A stretch of DNA of 64,000 nucleotides, taken from Pseudomonas sp. B21-040. GTDB taxonomy: Bacteria > Pseudomonadota > Gammaproteobacteria > Pseudomonadales > Pseudomonadaceae. The notes below the pieces were generated by a model. It was not told where the DNA came from, made no database searches, and was given only the letters and a program-made list of their open reading frames with translations. Of this stretch, positions 37,573-47,475 are shown piece after piece. The stretch spans positions 3,899,501 through 3,963,500 of the forward strand of contig NZ_CP087176.1 of assembly GCF_024748695.1 (NCBI RefSeq), written 5' to 3'. Position 1 is the first letter of the stretch. The number at the start of each line of letters is the position of its first letter. The translations under genes were made by a program, and so were the position numbers.

Positions 37573-37799
37573 CAGCTCTGTAGCAGCTCTGTAGCAGCTG
37601 CCGAGCCTGCGTTCGCTTGTAGCAGCTGTCGAGCCTGCGAGGCTGCGTCCGCTTGTAGCAGCTGTCGAGCCTGCGAGGCTGCGTCCGGCTGCGAAGCAGT
37701 CGTAAACCCTGCACACGCGGTCTATCTGAAACACCGCGTCATCTGATTCCACGACTGCTTCGCAGCCGAACGCAGCCTCGCAGGCTCGGCAGCTGCTAC
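37569..37799. repeat. Compound inverted repeat, GTAGCAGCTG family, copy 3
   Basis: On the left, the arm unit TTGTAGCAGCTGTCGAGCC plus TGCGAGGCTGCGTCC appears about twice in tandem after truncated GTAGCAGCTCT units. A single inverse arm closes the right side (GGCTCGGCAGCTGCTAC). The centre pairs GGCTGCGAAGCAGTCGT with ACGACTGCTTCGCAGCC and contains TCTGAAACACCGCG. Tandem growth of one arm suggests replication slippage. Confidence 0.85.
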
Positions 37800-37816
37800 A
37801 AGGTTAAGTCGTACTT

Positions 37817-38000
37817 CTAAGCGGAATAGTTGGCCCGCAAAGCGTCCAGTCCACCCTGATTAATCCCGGTAAACAACGCCACGACTTCTTCCTCACTCCC
37901 CCCACCGGCTCAAACCAAGCCGACCACGTCACCCGCGCCCCCTGCCCCTGCGCTTCAACGTTGATCGTCGCCAAATACTTCGTGGAAATGCTCTCTCAAT
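37817..38000 (-). pseudogene. Remnant of an SRPBCC/MxaD-like gene (C-terminal part, frameshifted)
   Basis: Read on the minus strand, one frame gives STKYLATINVEAQGQGAR then VTWSAWFEPVGG; after a frame change it continues EEEVVALFTGINQGGLDALR and ANYSA-stop (37817-37819). Both halves match the C-terminal pattern of SRPBCC-family proteins. The N-terminal two thirds are missing; the intact SDR gene ends only 10 nt upstream. This is a truncated, frameshifted relic. Confidence 0.65.
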
Positions 38001-38009
38001 CACTGGTTT

Positions 38010-38807
38010 TCAAATCGCCAGGCTATCGACGACACCTCCGTCGACCCGCAGCGCCGCGCCGGTGGTTGCCGAGGACAGTGGCGAAGCGATGTAGGCCACC
38101 AGGTTGGCGACTTCCTCGACATCTGCCACGCGCTGGATGATTGAGGTCGGCCGGGCCTTGCGCACAAACGCATCGGCTTCTTCGCGAACGCTGCGGCCGG
38201 AGGCGGCGGTGGCGTCCTTGAGCATCTGTTCCAGGCCATCGGTCAACGTCGGGCCGGGCAGGATCGCATTGACCGTGACGCCAGTGCCGGCCAGCCGTTT
38301 GGCCAGGCCATGAGACACCGCCAGGTTGGCGCTTTTGGTCACGCCATAATTGAGCATGTCGGCGGGGATCGCGATGCCGGATTCCGAGGACAGGAAAATC
38401 ACCCGGCCCCAACCCTGCTTGACCATGTCTGGCACGTAATGCCGGGACAGGCGCACGCCAGAGATCACGTTGACCTCATAAAACCGCGTCCACTCGCTGT
38501 CTGGCGTGTCGAAGAAATCGACGTCGTTGAAGATCCCGAGATTGTTCACCAGGATGTCCGCGCGCGGTTCGGCAGCGAACAACACCTCGGCGCCTTCGGC
38601 GGTGCCCAGGTCGGCGGTGAGGCCACGCAACTGAGCCCCCGGCACACTCTGACGAATGCTCGCCAGCGCCTGCTCGACCTTGGCCGTCTCGCGGCCGATC
38701 ACTACCACCGTGGCGCCGGACTCGGCCAGTGCCTTGCTGATGCCCAAGCCAATGCCGGCGGTGCTGCCGCTGACAATCGCGAGTTTTCCAGTCAGATCAA
38801 TTTTCAT
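38010..38807 (-). CDS. SDR-family NAD(P)-dependent oxidoreductase (264 aa)
   Basis: A 265-codon reading frame starting at 38807 (MKIDLTGKLAIVSGSTAGIG) with GGAGTTTGAGC upstream. Cofactor motif GSTAGIGLG, NNLG near 90, catalytic Ser (FLSSESG), Tyr and Lys (YGVTKSANLA). The arginine in VVVIGRETAK hints at NADP preference. The substrate is unknown. It is flanked on both sides by gene remnants, so it is the surviving member of a decayed locus; upstream in-frame codons belong to one of those remnants. Confidence 0.85.
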   Translation of the reverse strand: MKIDLTGKLAIVSGSTAGIGLGISKALAESGATVVVIGRETAKVEQALASIRQSVPGAQLRGLTADLGTAEGAEVLFAAEPRADILVNNLGIFNDVDFFDTPDSEWTRFYEVNVISGVRLSRHYVPDMVKQGWGRVIFLSSESGIAIPADMLNYGVTKSANLAVSHGLAKRLAGTGVTVNAILPGPTLTDGLEQMLKDATAASGRSVREEADAFVRKARPTSIIQRVADVEEVANLVAYIASPLSSATTGAALRVDGGVVDSLAI

Positions 38808-38809
38808 GC

Positions 38810-39040
38810 TCAAACTCCTGTGATTGGCAATGGCGCGCGGTCGGCCACCCGTTTGGCCTCGCGCACCACCGGCCAAAATGCCCGAACTGTAAGGACCACC
38901 GACCACGATCTCGACGTTCTGTGCCAACGCGACGTCCATAAGACATTGAAGGCACGATCATGGCCCAGAAGAGTGTAGCGACCCGCCAGCAGGAAGCCGT
39001 CGGGTTGGGCATCGGTCAGATCAAGGGTCAGTTCGCAAGA
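38810..39040 (-). pseudogene. Remnant of an aldo/keto reductase fused to another gene's 3' end
   Basis: Minus-strand frames read DGFLLAGRYTLLGHDRAF, then in another frame MDVALAQNVEIVVGGPYSSG followed by ILAGG, the central pattern of D-threo-aldose/L-fucose-type aldo/keto reductases. A third frame then gives PVVREAKRVADRAPLPITGV-stop, ending 2 nt before the SDR start, which looks like the C-terminus of a different enzyme. Frameshifts and a deletion junction make this a scar, not a gene. Confidence 0.6.
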
Positions 39041-39065
39041 GCCAAGGGCGGCTTAAGGCGAGAGG

Positions 39066-39176
39066 ATCGTTCTCACGCTCTGCGTGGGAATGCCTAAAGG
39101 GGCGATCCGCGTTCCAGCTTTAAAATGGGACGCGGAGCGTCCCGGGCTGCATTCCCACGCAGAGCGTGGGAACGAT
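39066..39176. repeat. Inverted repeat with GTTCCCACGC arms
   Basis: Outer arms GATCGTTCTCACGCTCTGCG (left) and CGCAGAGCGTGGGAACGATC (right) form a long stem; inside are GTGGGAATGCC / GCATTCCCAC and CGCGTTCC / GGGACGCG-like pairs. This is a second repeat family, different from the GTAGCAGCTG and REP types. A half copy is at 61242. Confidence 0.8.
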
Positions 39177-39183
39177 CTGTGCG

Positions 39184-39552
39184 TTAAGCGTTTTGCGGGT
39201 CGACGTTATCCAGCATCCAGTTCACCGCCAGTTCACCCAGCATGACGGAGTGTTGAATGCCCAACAGGGTGTGACGCTGCGGGCCGCTTAACTGCCCCGC
39301 GAAATCGCTCAACATGACGCTCGCGGACGCCAACGTCTCGCAGGCGTTCACCAGCAACGTTTCGTTATCGGTGTCGGGGCCGACGAAGTAGATCGTGCTG
39401 GGTTTGCGTGGCGTGTCTTTGGGGATGACGGGTTTGAGGTAGTAATCGAGGGCGCGGTCGGCGGCGGTATTGAGTTTTTTGGAATCGGTGGATTCGTAGG
39501 GGGAAACGTCGTCGGTGACGGTTTCGGGTGGGTTGGGTGTGATCTTGAACAC
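39184..39552 (-). CDS. DUF6124-family protein (122 aa, GTG start)
   Basis: GTG at 39552 with AAGGAG seven nt upstream gives MFKITPNPPETVTDDVSPYE, the typical beginning of this Pseudomonas family. The body continues STDSKKLNTAADRALDYYL and ends LGELAVNWMLDNVDP. Residues 65-115 look helical (LVNACETLASASVMLSDFAG). It is soluble; the function is unknown. The 5' region is predicted to be highly structured, with the RBS paired to an upstream loop, so translation may be controlled. Confidence 0.75.
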   Translation of the reverse strand: MFKITPNPPETVTDDVSPYESTDSKKLNTAADRALDYYLKPVIPKDTPRKPSTIYFVGPDTDNETLLVNACETLASASVMLSDFAGQLSGPQRHTLLGIQHSVMLGELAVNWMLDNVDPQNA

Positions 39553-39680
39553 AGTGAAACTCCTTGATTGGCGGAGCCGCCACCGTTCGCGGTCAAACGA
39601 TAAGGTGGCAGCTGTACGCGGGTTGACCGACCGGAAATCAAGGAATCCGGCACACCCGAAGGTGTCCCGCGCACAGCCAC
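39553..39680 (-). ncRNA. Structured 5' leader with anti-Shine-Dalgarno loop (candidate riboregulator)
   Basis: In transcript order: stem P1 (39666-39677 with 39611-39622, 11 of 12 pairs) encloses hairpin P2 (39661-39665/39652-39656, UUCG loop) and hairpin P3 (39646-39650/39631-39635, 10-nt loop). P4 (39604-39609/39579-39584) follows. The P3 loop 39636-39644 is complementary over 9 nt to the RBS region 39561-39569. A second contact pairs 39623-39629 with the P4 loop at 39590-39596. Two pseudoknots around a three-way junction resemble a translational riboswitch. Folding was done by eye. The remaining 39681-39951 shows no gene. Confidence 0.5.
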
Positions 39681-39951
39681 CGCAAAAAGCCTGACACTTT
39701 TCTTGGACACTGATACGCCTTGATCGAATCGGACGGTCAAATCCGGTCGCTGAATTGGCAGCGACCCGCAAACAGTAAAGTCCCGGCCCAAGGCGCACAA
39801 GCCGGCGGATTCTGGCGCAGTCGTAGGTAACGGCGCAAGGATGTGTAGCCTCGCAGAGTGTCTGGAGATGTGTGTTAAACATCGCTGTTTATTGGCTCTT
39901 CCAGGTTTGATGCTTTACTGAACAAACCCTCAAATCCCTGCGAGCCTCTCC

Positions 39952-40881
39952 ATGAACCGCAACGACTTGCGCCGCGTGGACATGAACCTGTTGGTGATTT
40001 TCGAAACGCTGATGTTCGAGAAAAACCTGACCCGCGCCGCGGAGAAACTGTTCCTCGGCCAACCCGCCGTCAGCGCCTCGCTGGCCAAGTTGCGCGATCT
40101 GTTCGACGACCCGTTGCTGGTGCGCATCGGCCGTTCCCTGGAACCCACCCCACGGGCGCTGGCGATTCTCAAGGAGTTACAGCCGGCAATGGACACCATT
40201 TCCGGCGCGGTCAGCCGCGCCAAGGATTTCGACCCGTCCACCAGCCGTGATGTGTTCCGCATCGGCTTATCCGACGACGCTGAGTTCGGCCTGTTTCCGC
40301 CGCTGCTCAAGCAAATTCGCGAAGAGGCGCAGAACGTTGTGGTGGTGGTGCGACGCGTGAATTTTCTGCTGATGTCGTCGATGCTCGCCAGCGGCGAGAT
40401 TTCTGTCGGGATCAGTTACACCACGGAGTTGCCGGCCAACGCCAAGCGCAAAAAGTTGCGCGACCTGAGCGTGAAGATCCTGCGCGGCGATGACCGCCCC
40501 AGCCCGCTGACGCTGGATGAATTCTGCGAGCGCCCCCATGCATTGGTGTCGTTTTCCGGGGATTTGAGTGGGGCCATCGACAACGACCTGGCGCGTATCG
40601 GACGTTCACGGCGGGTCGTGCTGGCGGTGCCGCAATTCGCCGGTTTGCGCTCGTTGCTGGCCGGCACCGATATGCTCGCCTCGGTGCCGGATTATGCCGC
40701 GTGTGCATTGATCGAAGGCAGCAGCCAGTTGCGGGCCGATGACCCGCCGTTCGACATCGTGCTGTCCGAGCTGTCCATGGTCTGGAACGGCGTCAACGAT
40801 AACGATCCGGCAGAACGCTGGTTGCGCTCGAAAATTGCACAGCACATGTCGGCTCCACTGCCGGGGTATGCAGCGACTTGA
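39952..40881 (+). CDS. LysR-type regulator (NodD-like)
   Basis: A 309-residue LTTR. HTH about 8-68 (MNLLVIFETLMFEKNLTRAA, LGQPAVSASLAKLRDLFDDP), effector domain with FRIGLSDDAEFGLFPPLL and AVPQFAGLRSLLAGTDMLAS. The N-terminal MNLLVIFETLM pattern is that of the NodD/NocR-like branch. The target is unknown; the upstream neighbour DUF6124 is divergent. Its 3' end overlaps the DinB gene on the other strand by 89 nt. Confidence 0.87.
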   Translation: MNRNDLRRVDMNLLVIFETLMFEKNLTRAAEKLFLGQPAVSASLAKLRDLFDDPLLVRIGRSLEPTPRALAILKELQPAMDTISGAVSRAKDFDPSTSRDVFRIGLSDDAEFGLFPPLLKQIREEAQNVVVVVRRVNFLLMSSMLASGEISVGISYTTELPANAKRKKLRDLSVKILRGDDRPSPLTLDEFCERPHALVSFSGDLSGAIDNDLARIGRSRRVVLAVPQFAGLRSLLAGTDMLASVPDYAACALIEGSSQLRADDPPFDIVLSELSMVWNGVNDNDPAERWLRSKIAQHMSAPLPGYAAT

Positions 40882-41389
40882 AAGCGGTTGGCTGGGCCTC
40901 GCGCAGGTACACCGGCAAGTCCGTGACCGGCGGCATGGCCGGTATCTCGAAGTACATCTGGATCACCCAGCCACGGTGATAGCTGGCGTGGTTGACCACA
41001 TGCATCAGCATCGCGCCGGCGCTCATGGTGCCGCTTTCGCCCGATACAAACGTAAATTCGAAGGGTTTATCCAGCGATGCATCGGTCTGGCGTTCGCTCC
41101 AGTCGCAGTACCAGTGATCGATCTCCCGTTGCGCCCTGCGCAGATCGGCAAGGTCGGCATGCAACAGATCGTGTGAGGTTTTGAAACCGTGGCCTCGGCC
41201 TTCGAGGTGAGCCTGCCAGATGCAGTCCACGACGTAGATGTGGTTCAGGGTGCCGATCATGTTTTTGAATACCGACACTCGCTCTTTGCTGACCTCGCCC
41301 GCCGGCAATGCCGCCAGGCTGTCAAAGAGGCGCTGGTCGGCCCAGTTTTTGTAATCGGCAAGCATGCGGGCCGTGCGTACGTTGATCAT
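40793..41389 (-). CDS. DinB-family protein
   Basis: A 198-residue DinB/DUF1572-like four-helix protein. The start at 41389 has GGGAGACC upstream. The metal-ligand pattern is present: His in NMIGTLNHIYVVD and HVVNHASYHRGWV near residue 130. DinB-fold proteins include metal-dependent thiol transferases; the function of this one is unknown. The last ~30 codons overlap the LysR gene antisense, and this extension (VEPTCAVQFSSATSVLPDRY) may be secondary. Confidence 0.82.
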   Translation of the reverse strand: MINVRTARMLADYKNWADQRLFDSLAALPAGEVSKERVSVFKNMIGTLNHIYVVDCIWQAHLEGRGHGFKTSHDLLHADLADLRRAQREIDHWYCDWSERQTDASLDKPFEFTFVSGESGTMSAGAMLMHVVNHASYHRGWVIQMYFEIPAMPPVTDLPVYLREAQPTAFKSLHTPAVEPTCAVQFSSATSVLPDRYR

Positions 41390-41488
41390 CAGAGGTCTCC
41401 CATGGTGATGGGCGCACTGCAAAGCATAGCCCTGATGGCGGGCCGCATCACAAACGCTGATAACTGGCGCCTGCGCCACACGACTTCT

Positions 41489-41638
41489 GTAGCAACTGGC
41501 GAAGCCTGCGTCGGCCGGTCCGCGCTCGGGCGCAGTGGTCGCCAACTCACACACTGGGTTCCATCAGACAAATCGCACGTGCAGGATTTACGACTGCTGC
41601 GCAGCCGGACGCAGCCTCGCAGGCTCGGCAGCTGCTAC
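41489..41638. repeat. Long inverted repeat, GTAGCAGCTG family, copy 4 (left arm decayed)
   Basis: Left arm GTAGCAACTGGCGAAGCCTG has diverged; right arm CGCAGGCTCGGCAGCTGCTA is intact. Inner TTTACGACTGCTGCGCAGCC matches the other copies. It lies between the DinB gene and the mgtA leader. Confidence 0.75.
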
Positions 41639-41746
41639 ACAATTGTGTAAGCAGTTAGATAAAGACAACTCACTGTCATTTAGCTGAACCACTAATTAAG
41701 TTTGTCGCTATTTCCACTCAATGCACTATTAATCGGGCATTTAAGG

Positions 41747-41775
41747 TTGACGTATCCAACGTCCCTGAGTAAATT
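41747..41775 (+). promoter_or_regulatory. Sigma70-type promoter of the mgtA leader
   Basis: TTGACG (41747-41752), a 17-nt spacer, and TAAATT (41770-41775) form a near-consensus promoter. Transcription would begin around 41782 and run into the small ORF at 41988 and on to mgtA. The AT-rich stretch just before it (41650-41745) could hold activator sites; I could not identify a certain PhoP box. Confidence 0.6.
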
Positions 41776-41780
41776 GCCCG

Positions 41781-41803
41781 GGCCTTCGACGAAGGCCTTT
41801 TTT
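41781..41803 (+). terminator. Hairpin plus T-run at the start of the mgtA leader
   Basis: GGCCTTC-GAC-GAAGGCC followed by TTTTTT, a perfect 7-bp stem. By shape it is an intrinsic terminator, but it begins at the predicted transcript start, so it may instead be a 5' stabilising hairpin, or end a transcript from further upstream. Confidence 0.55.
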
Positions 41804-41952
41804 CAACTCACAAAAGAATCCAATGGACACAGTATCTAGTCGCTGTCGGGTTACTGCAAAACTGCAGAATCTGGCACACAACCCAGAAAATGACGGGGCT
41901 CGACTTTTCGGTCGGGTGAGCTGCGCTAGAGCTTGATGCTCCACCGTAACTT

Positions 41953-41982
41953 GCCTCACCGGCGTCAGTCCGGTCCAGAGGC
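41953..41982 (+). promoter_or_regulatory. Hairpin covering the RBS of the 94-aa leader ORF
   Basis: GCCTCACCGG / CCGGTCCAGAGGC pair around CGTCAGT. The right arm holds AGAGG, the Shine-Dalgarno sequence for the ATG at 41988, so the site would be hidden when the hairpin forms. Confidence 0.45.
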
Positions 41983-41987
41983 ATGTT

Positions 41988-42272
41988 ATGAACTTCAACA
42001 CCACTGTAATGCCCGGCGTACGCGCCTTTGCTTTGACCATGCGGGTCAAGCCCTGCCGTGAGCGCACCACCGCAAACCGCGCCATTGCGCCCTATTGCGC
42101 ACCTTCTTCCCAAGCCAAGGCACACCCGCGTGCCAACTGGCGCGTCTGCCCGATGACCGGTCGGCTCGTGCAGCGCTGGAGCCTGGACGACAACCAGGAA
42201 CCACCGAGTCGGCGCTACATGCGCCGCTCTCCCCGGCTGAATCCGAGCCTCGGGGCCCGCTCCGCCCATTGA
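41988..42272 (+). CDS. Small basic ORF (94 aa) in the mgtA leader
   Basis: MNFNTTVMPGVRAFALTMRV begins a very basic peptide with NWRVCPMTGRLVQRWSL in the middle and an Arg/Pro-rich end. AGAGG precedes the ATG by six nt, inside a hairpin. No family is recognised. It may be a genuine small protein or a regulatory upstream ORF for the Mg2+ ATPase 285 nt downstream; co-transcription is inferred. Confidence 0.5.
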   Translation: MNFNTTVMPGVRAFALTMRVKPCRERTTANRAIAPYCAPSSQAKAHPRANWRVCPMTGRLVQRWSLDDNQEPPSRRYMRRSPRLNPSLGARSAH

Positions 42273-42302
42273 TTTGAAGGCACTTTAAAGTCCTTCTTCT
42301 AA

Positions 42303-42325
42303 CGGTTTTCTTATGATGAAAACCG
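42303..42325 (+). promoter_or_regulatory. Perfect hairpin between the two leader ORFs
   Basis: CGGTTTTC-TTATGAT-GAAAACCG, a perfect 8-bp inverted repeat 47 nt before the 43-aa ORF. No U-run follows directly, so it is not a classic terminator; a switch element or RNase site is possible. Confidence 0.4.
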
Positions 42326-42371
42326 GCAGCTTCTTATTGCCTTTTAAAACTTTAGTTAATCGGAGTTAGTT

Positions 42372-42503
42372 ATGGACGAAGCCAGTAGACGGTTCGCTGC
42401 CTATCACTTCCCTATTGATAGCCAGCGAACGTTAAAACAAAAAAACAACACTTCTGACATCGATCGCTTGTTTGCGGCTCGACATACGTTCGCTCGCCTC
42501 TAG
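42372..42503 (+). CDS. Leader peptide candidate (43 aa) just upstream of mgtA
   Basis: ATG at 42372 follows CGGAGTTAGTT. The peptide starts MDEASRRFAAYHFPIDSQRT and ends AARHTFARL, stopping at 42501-42503, 53 nt before the mgtA start. GC-rich inverted sequence (CGCCTCTAGTTCGGCG and GCCGCAAGACAGCGGC) follows. In Salmonella, translation of short ORFs in mgtA/mgtC leaders sets ATPase expression; a similar role is inferred here without sequence similarity. Confidence 0.45.
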   Translation: MDEASRRFAAYHFPIDSQRTLKQKNNTSDIDRLFAARHTFARL

Positions 42504-42556
42504 TTCGGCGAGTTGGCTGTGTGTCGTGCCGCAAGACAGCGGCAGGAGCACACGCA

Positions 42557-45277
<2,721 letters not shown>

Positions 45278-45306
45278 TCGCCTGAACACCCTGTAGTGAG
45301 AGGCCT

Positions 45307-45427
45307 TTCCCACAGGGATTGAACAGCACAATCCCTGTGGGAGCGGGCTTGCCCGCGATAGCGATTTGTCAGTCGGCATCAATGTTGGCTGACCCGCCCT
45401 CATCGCGGGCAAGCCCGCTCCCACAGG
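45307..45427. repeat. REP cluster (two inverted REPs plus a half-palindrome)
   Basis: CCCACAGGGATTG ... CAATCCCTGTGGG is followed by GTGGGAGCGGGCTTGCCCGC, and the inverse CGCGGGCAAGCCCGCTCCCAC lies about 85 nt downstream. This is a full REPIN between mgtA and the Na/Pi cotransporter; it may end or stabilise the mgtA message. Confidence 0.85.
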
Positions 45428-45478
45428 TTTTCCGTTCGGGCCTTCAATAAATGAAACAGCAAAAAAGGGAGAGTCCTG

Positions 45479-47134
45479 ATGTCGGGAACGACTCTACTGA
45501 TCAACCTCGCAGGCGCCATCGCACTGTTACTGTGGGGCACTCACATGATTTCTTCGGCGTTGCTGCGTGGCTTTGGCTCGCCGCTGCGCCAATGGCTGGG
45601 GCAAAACCTGAGCAACCGCTGGATGGCGTTGCTGTCGGGGATCGGCATCACCGGCCTTCTGCAAAGCAGCAGCGCGGTCAGCTTGATGGCAACGTCGTTT
45701 ACGGCGGCCGGCACCCTCGCGCTGGCCCCGGCGCTGGCGGTGATGCTGGGCGCCAATATCGGTTCGACCCTGGTGGTGCAACTGCTCAGCCTCGACGTGT
45801 CGATACTCACGCCACTGACGTTGCTGACGGGGCTGATCGTTTTTCGCCTGCGCGATGACTCACGCTATGAAAGCGTCGGCTGTGCGCTGATCGGCCTGGG
45901 GCTGATGCTGCTGGCCCTGCACATGCTCGGCTCGACCCTGGCGCACGTCGAAAGCACGCCGGTCTTCCAAGTGATGATGCAAAGCCTCGACGGCGACGTG
46001 CTGATTGCCTTGCTGGTGGCGCTGATTCTCACCTGGCTCTGCCATTCAAGCGTCGCAGTGGTGTTGTTGATCGTCTCGCTGGCGGCGACCGGCATGCTGT
46101 CGGCCACCACGCTGGTAGCGTTGGTGATGGGTGTGAACATTGGCGGTGCGTTGCCGCCGGTAATCAACGCCGGATCGAGCGTCGGTCGACGCCTGCCGCT
46201 GGGCAATCTGCTCGTGCGGCTACTGGGTGCGCTGGCGGTGTTGCCGTTTGCCGGTTTGCTGGCCGAGACGAATCTGAACCCGTCGACGCTGGTCGTGGTC
46301 GTGCACAGCGGTTTTAACGTGCTGCTGGCGCTGGTATTCATCGGCCTGACCGACGTACTCGCCAACGCCCTGACCCGGCTGCTGCCGGAACCGGTGCGGG
46401 ATGTCGACCCCGGGATGCCGCACTACCTCGATGAAGCCGGCCTGGAAGTGGCCAACATCGGCCTCTCCAACGCCGCCCGCGAAGCGCTGCGCATGGCCGA
46501 TATGTTCTCGGCGATGCTCGGGCGCCTGTTGCAGCTGTTCCACACATCGGCGCCGACCGGTGTCGACGAGGTGCGACGCATCGATCAATCCCTGGACTTG
46601 CTCAGTGCGGCGATTCGCGCCTACCTGGCCGACATCGGCAAAGAAGGCATCAGTGACGGCGACGCCGATCGCGCCCAGGAAATCCTGTTGTTCGTGATCA
46701 ACCTCGAACACGCGGCGGACATTCTTTCCAGCAGCCTCGCGCAGTTGGCCATGCGCCGGGTGCGCCGTGGGGAACAGTTCACCGCATTCGAACTGTCCAG
46801 CATTGCCCCGTTGCACGATGCGTTGATGGAGAGCCTGAGCCTGGCGATCACCGTGTTTTTGCGCGAAGACATCACCACCGCGCATCAACTGATCAAGCGC
46901 AAGGACGCCGTGAGGCAACTCGAAGCACAGGCCAGCCGCGAGCACTTTCGCAAGTTGCAGGAGGACAAAAACACCTGGGCCGAATCCGGCGACATCTTCC
47001 AGCGCGTGCTGCGCGATTACCGTCGCGTGCACCACCACATCGCCGCCCTCGCCTATCCGCTGCTCGAACGCGCCGGTCAGCGGGCCATCGAAAACAGCGA
47101 CTTGGTGAAGGACACCCCGTCATGCGCCTGCTGA
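45479..47134 (+). CDS. Na+/phosphate cotransporter with PhoU-like C-terminal domain
   Basis: A 551-residue protein. Two Na_Pi_cotrans repeats (about 8-150 and 170-295), the first with GLLQSSSAVSLMATSFTAAG, the second with a degenerate LCHSSVAVVLLIVS. Residues 330-535 form helical PhoU-like bundles (LVKDTPSCAC at the end). AGGGAGAG precedes the start. It takes up phosphate or couples phosphate to Na+. The end overlaps the DUF2493 gene by 13 nt. Confidence 0.88.
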   Translation: MSGTTLLINLAGAIALLLWGTHMISSALLRGFGSPLRQWLGQNLSNRWMALLSGIGITGLLQSSSAVSLMATSFTAAGTLALAPALAVMLGANIGSTLVVQLLSLDVSILTPLTLLTGLIVFRLRDDSRYESVGCALIGLGLMLLALHMLGSTLAHVESTPVFQVMMQSLDGDVLIALLVALILTWLCHSSVAVVLLIVSLAATGMLSATTLVALVMGVNIGGALPPVINAGSSVGRRLPLGNLLVRLLGALAVLPFAGLLAETNLNPSTLVVVVHSGFNVLLALVFIGLTDVLANALTRLLPEPVRDVDPGMPHYLDEAGLEVANIGLSNAAREALRMADMFSAMLGRLLQLFHTSAPTGVDEVRRIDQSLDLLSAAIRAYLADIGKEGISDGDADRAQEILLFVINLEHAADILSSSLAQLAMRRVRRGEQFTAFELSSIAPLHDALMESLSLAITVFLREDITTAHQLIKRKDAVRQLEAQASREHFRKLQEDKNTWAESGDIFQRVLRDYRRVHHHIAALAYPLLERAGQRAIENSDLVKDTPSCAC

Positions 47135-47475
47135 TTTGCGCGGGGCGCCATTACGCCGACACCCGCCAGTGCCGACGGGTACTCGACGCCTTTCAACGCG
47201 TGCACCCCGTGCGTGTGCTGATTCATGGCGGCAACCAGCACCTGGGCGGTGTCATCGAAGAGTGGGCACGGGAACAGGGCATCGACATCGTGCGCTACCC
47301 GCCCAACTGGCAACGCCACGGCAAGTCCGCGGAACGCGTGCGCAACCGCTTCATGTTGCTCGACAGCCGAGCGGACGTGGTGATCGCCCTGCCCGGCGGC
47401 GAAGACACCGAAGAACTGATCATCCAGGCCGGTTTGGCAGGCCTGCAAACCTTATCGGTCGCTTCCTCGCTGTAG
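47122..47475 (+). CDS. DUF2493/SLOG-family nucleotide-binding protein (117 aa)
   Basis: A small Rossmann-like protein: MRLLICAGRHYADTRQCRRV, LIHGGNQHLGGVIEEWARE, VVIALPGGEDTEELIIQAGL. The GGNQ and PGGEDTEE patterns belong to the SLOG superfamily, thought to bind nucleotide-derived ligands. The start lies inside the end of the Na/Pi cotransporter gene, so the two are coupled. Whether it senses a ligand for the transporter is unknown. Confidence 0.75.
   Translation: MRLLICAGRHYADTRQCRRVLDAFQRVHPVRVLIHGGNQHLGGVIEEWAREQGIDIVRYPPNWQRHGKSAERVRNRFMLLDSRADVVIALPGGEDTEELIIQAGLAGLQTLSVASSL

Noticed and set aside
37569..37700. Tandem GTAGCAGCT units that could suggest a CRISPR array or VNTR
   Set aside because: Units have no unique spacers and belong to the arm of a known-in-window inverted repeat; slippage explains them.
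38808..38939. A 44-residue N-terminal extension of the SDR protein
   Set aside because: The extension contains GGPYSSGILAGG from an aldo/keto reductase remnant; the RBS and family alignment place the start at 38807.
41650..41745. A possible PhoP box upstream of the mgtA leader promoter
   Set aside because: A loose GTTCAG-like pair can be read on the minus strand, but the match is too weak to list.
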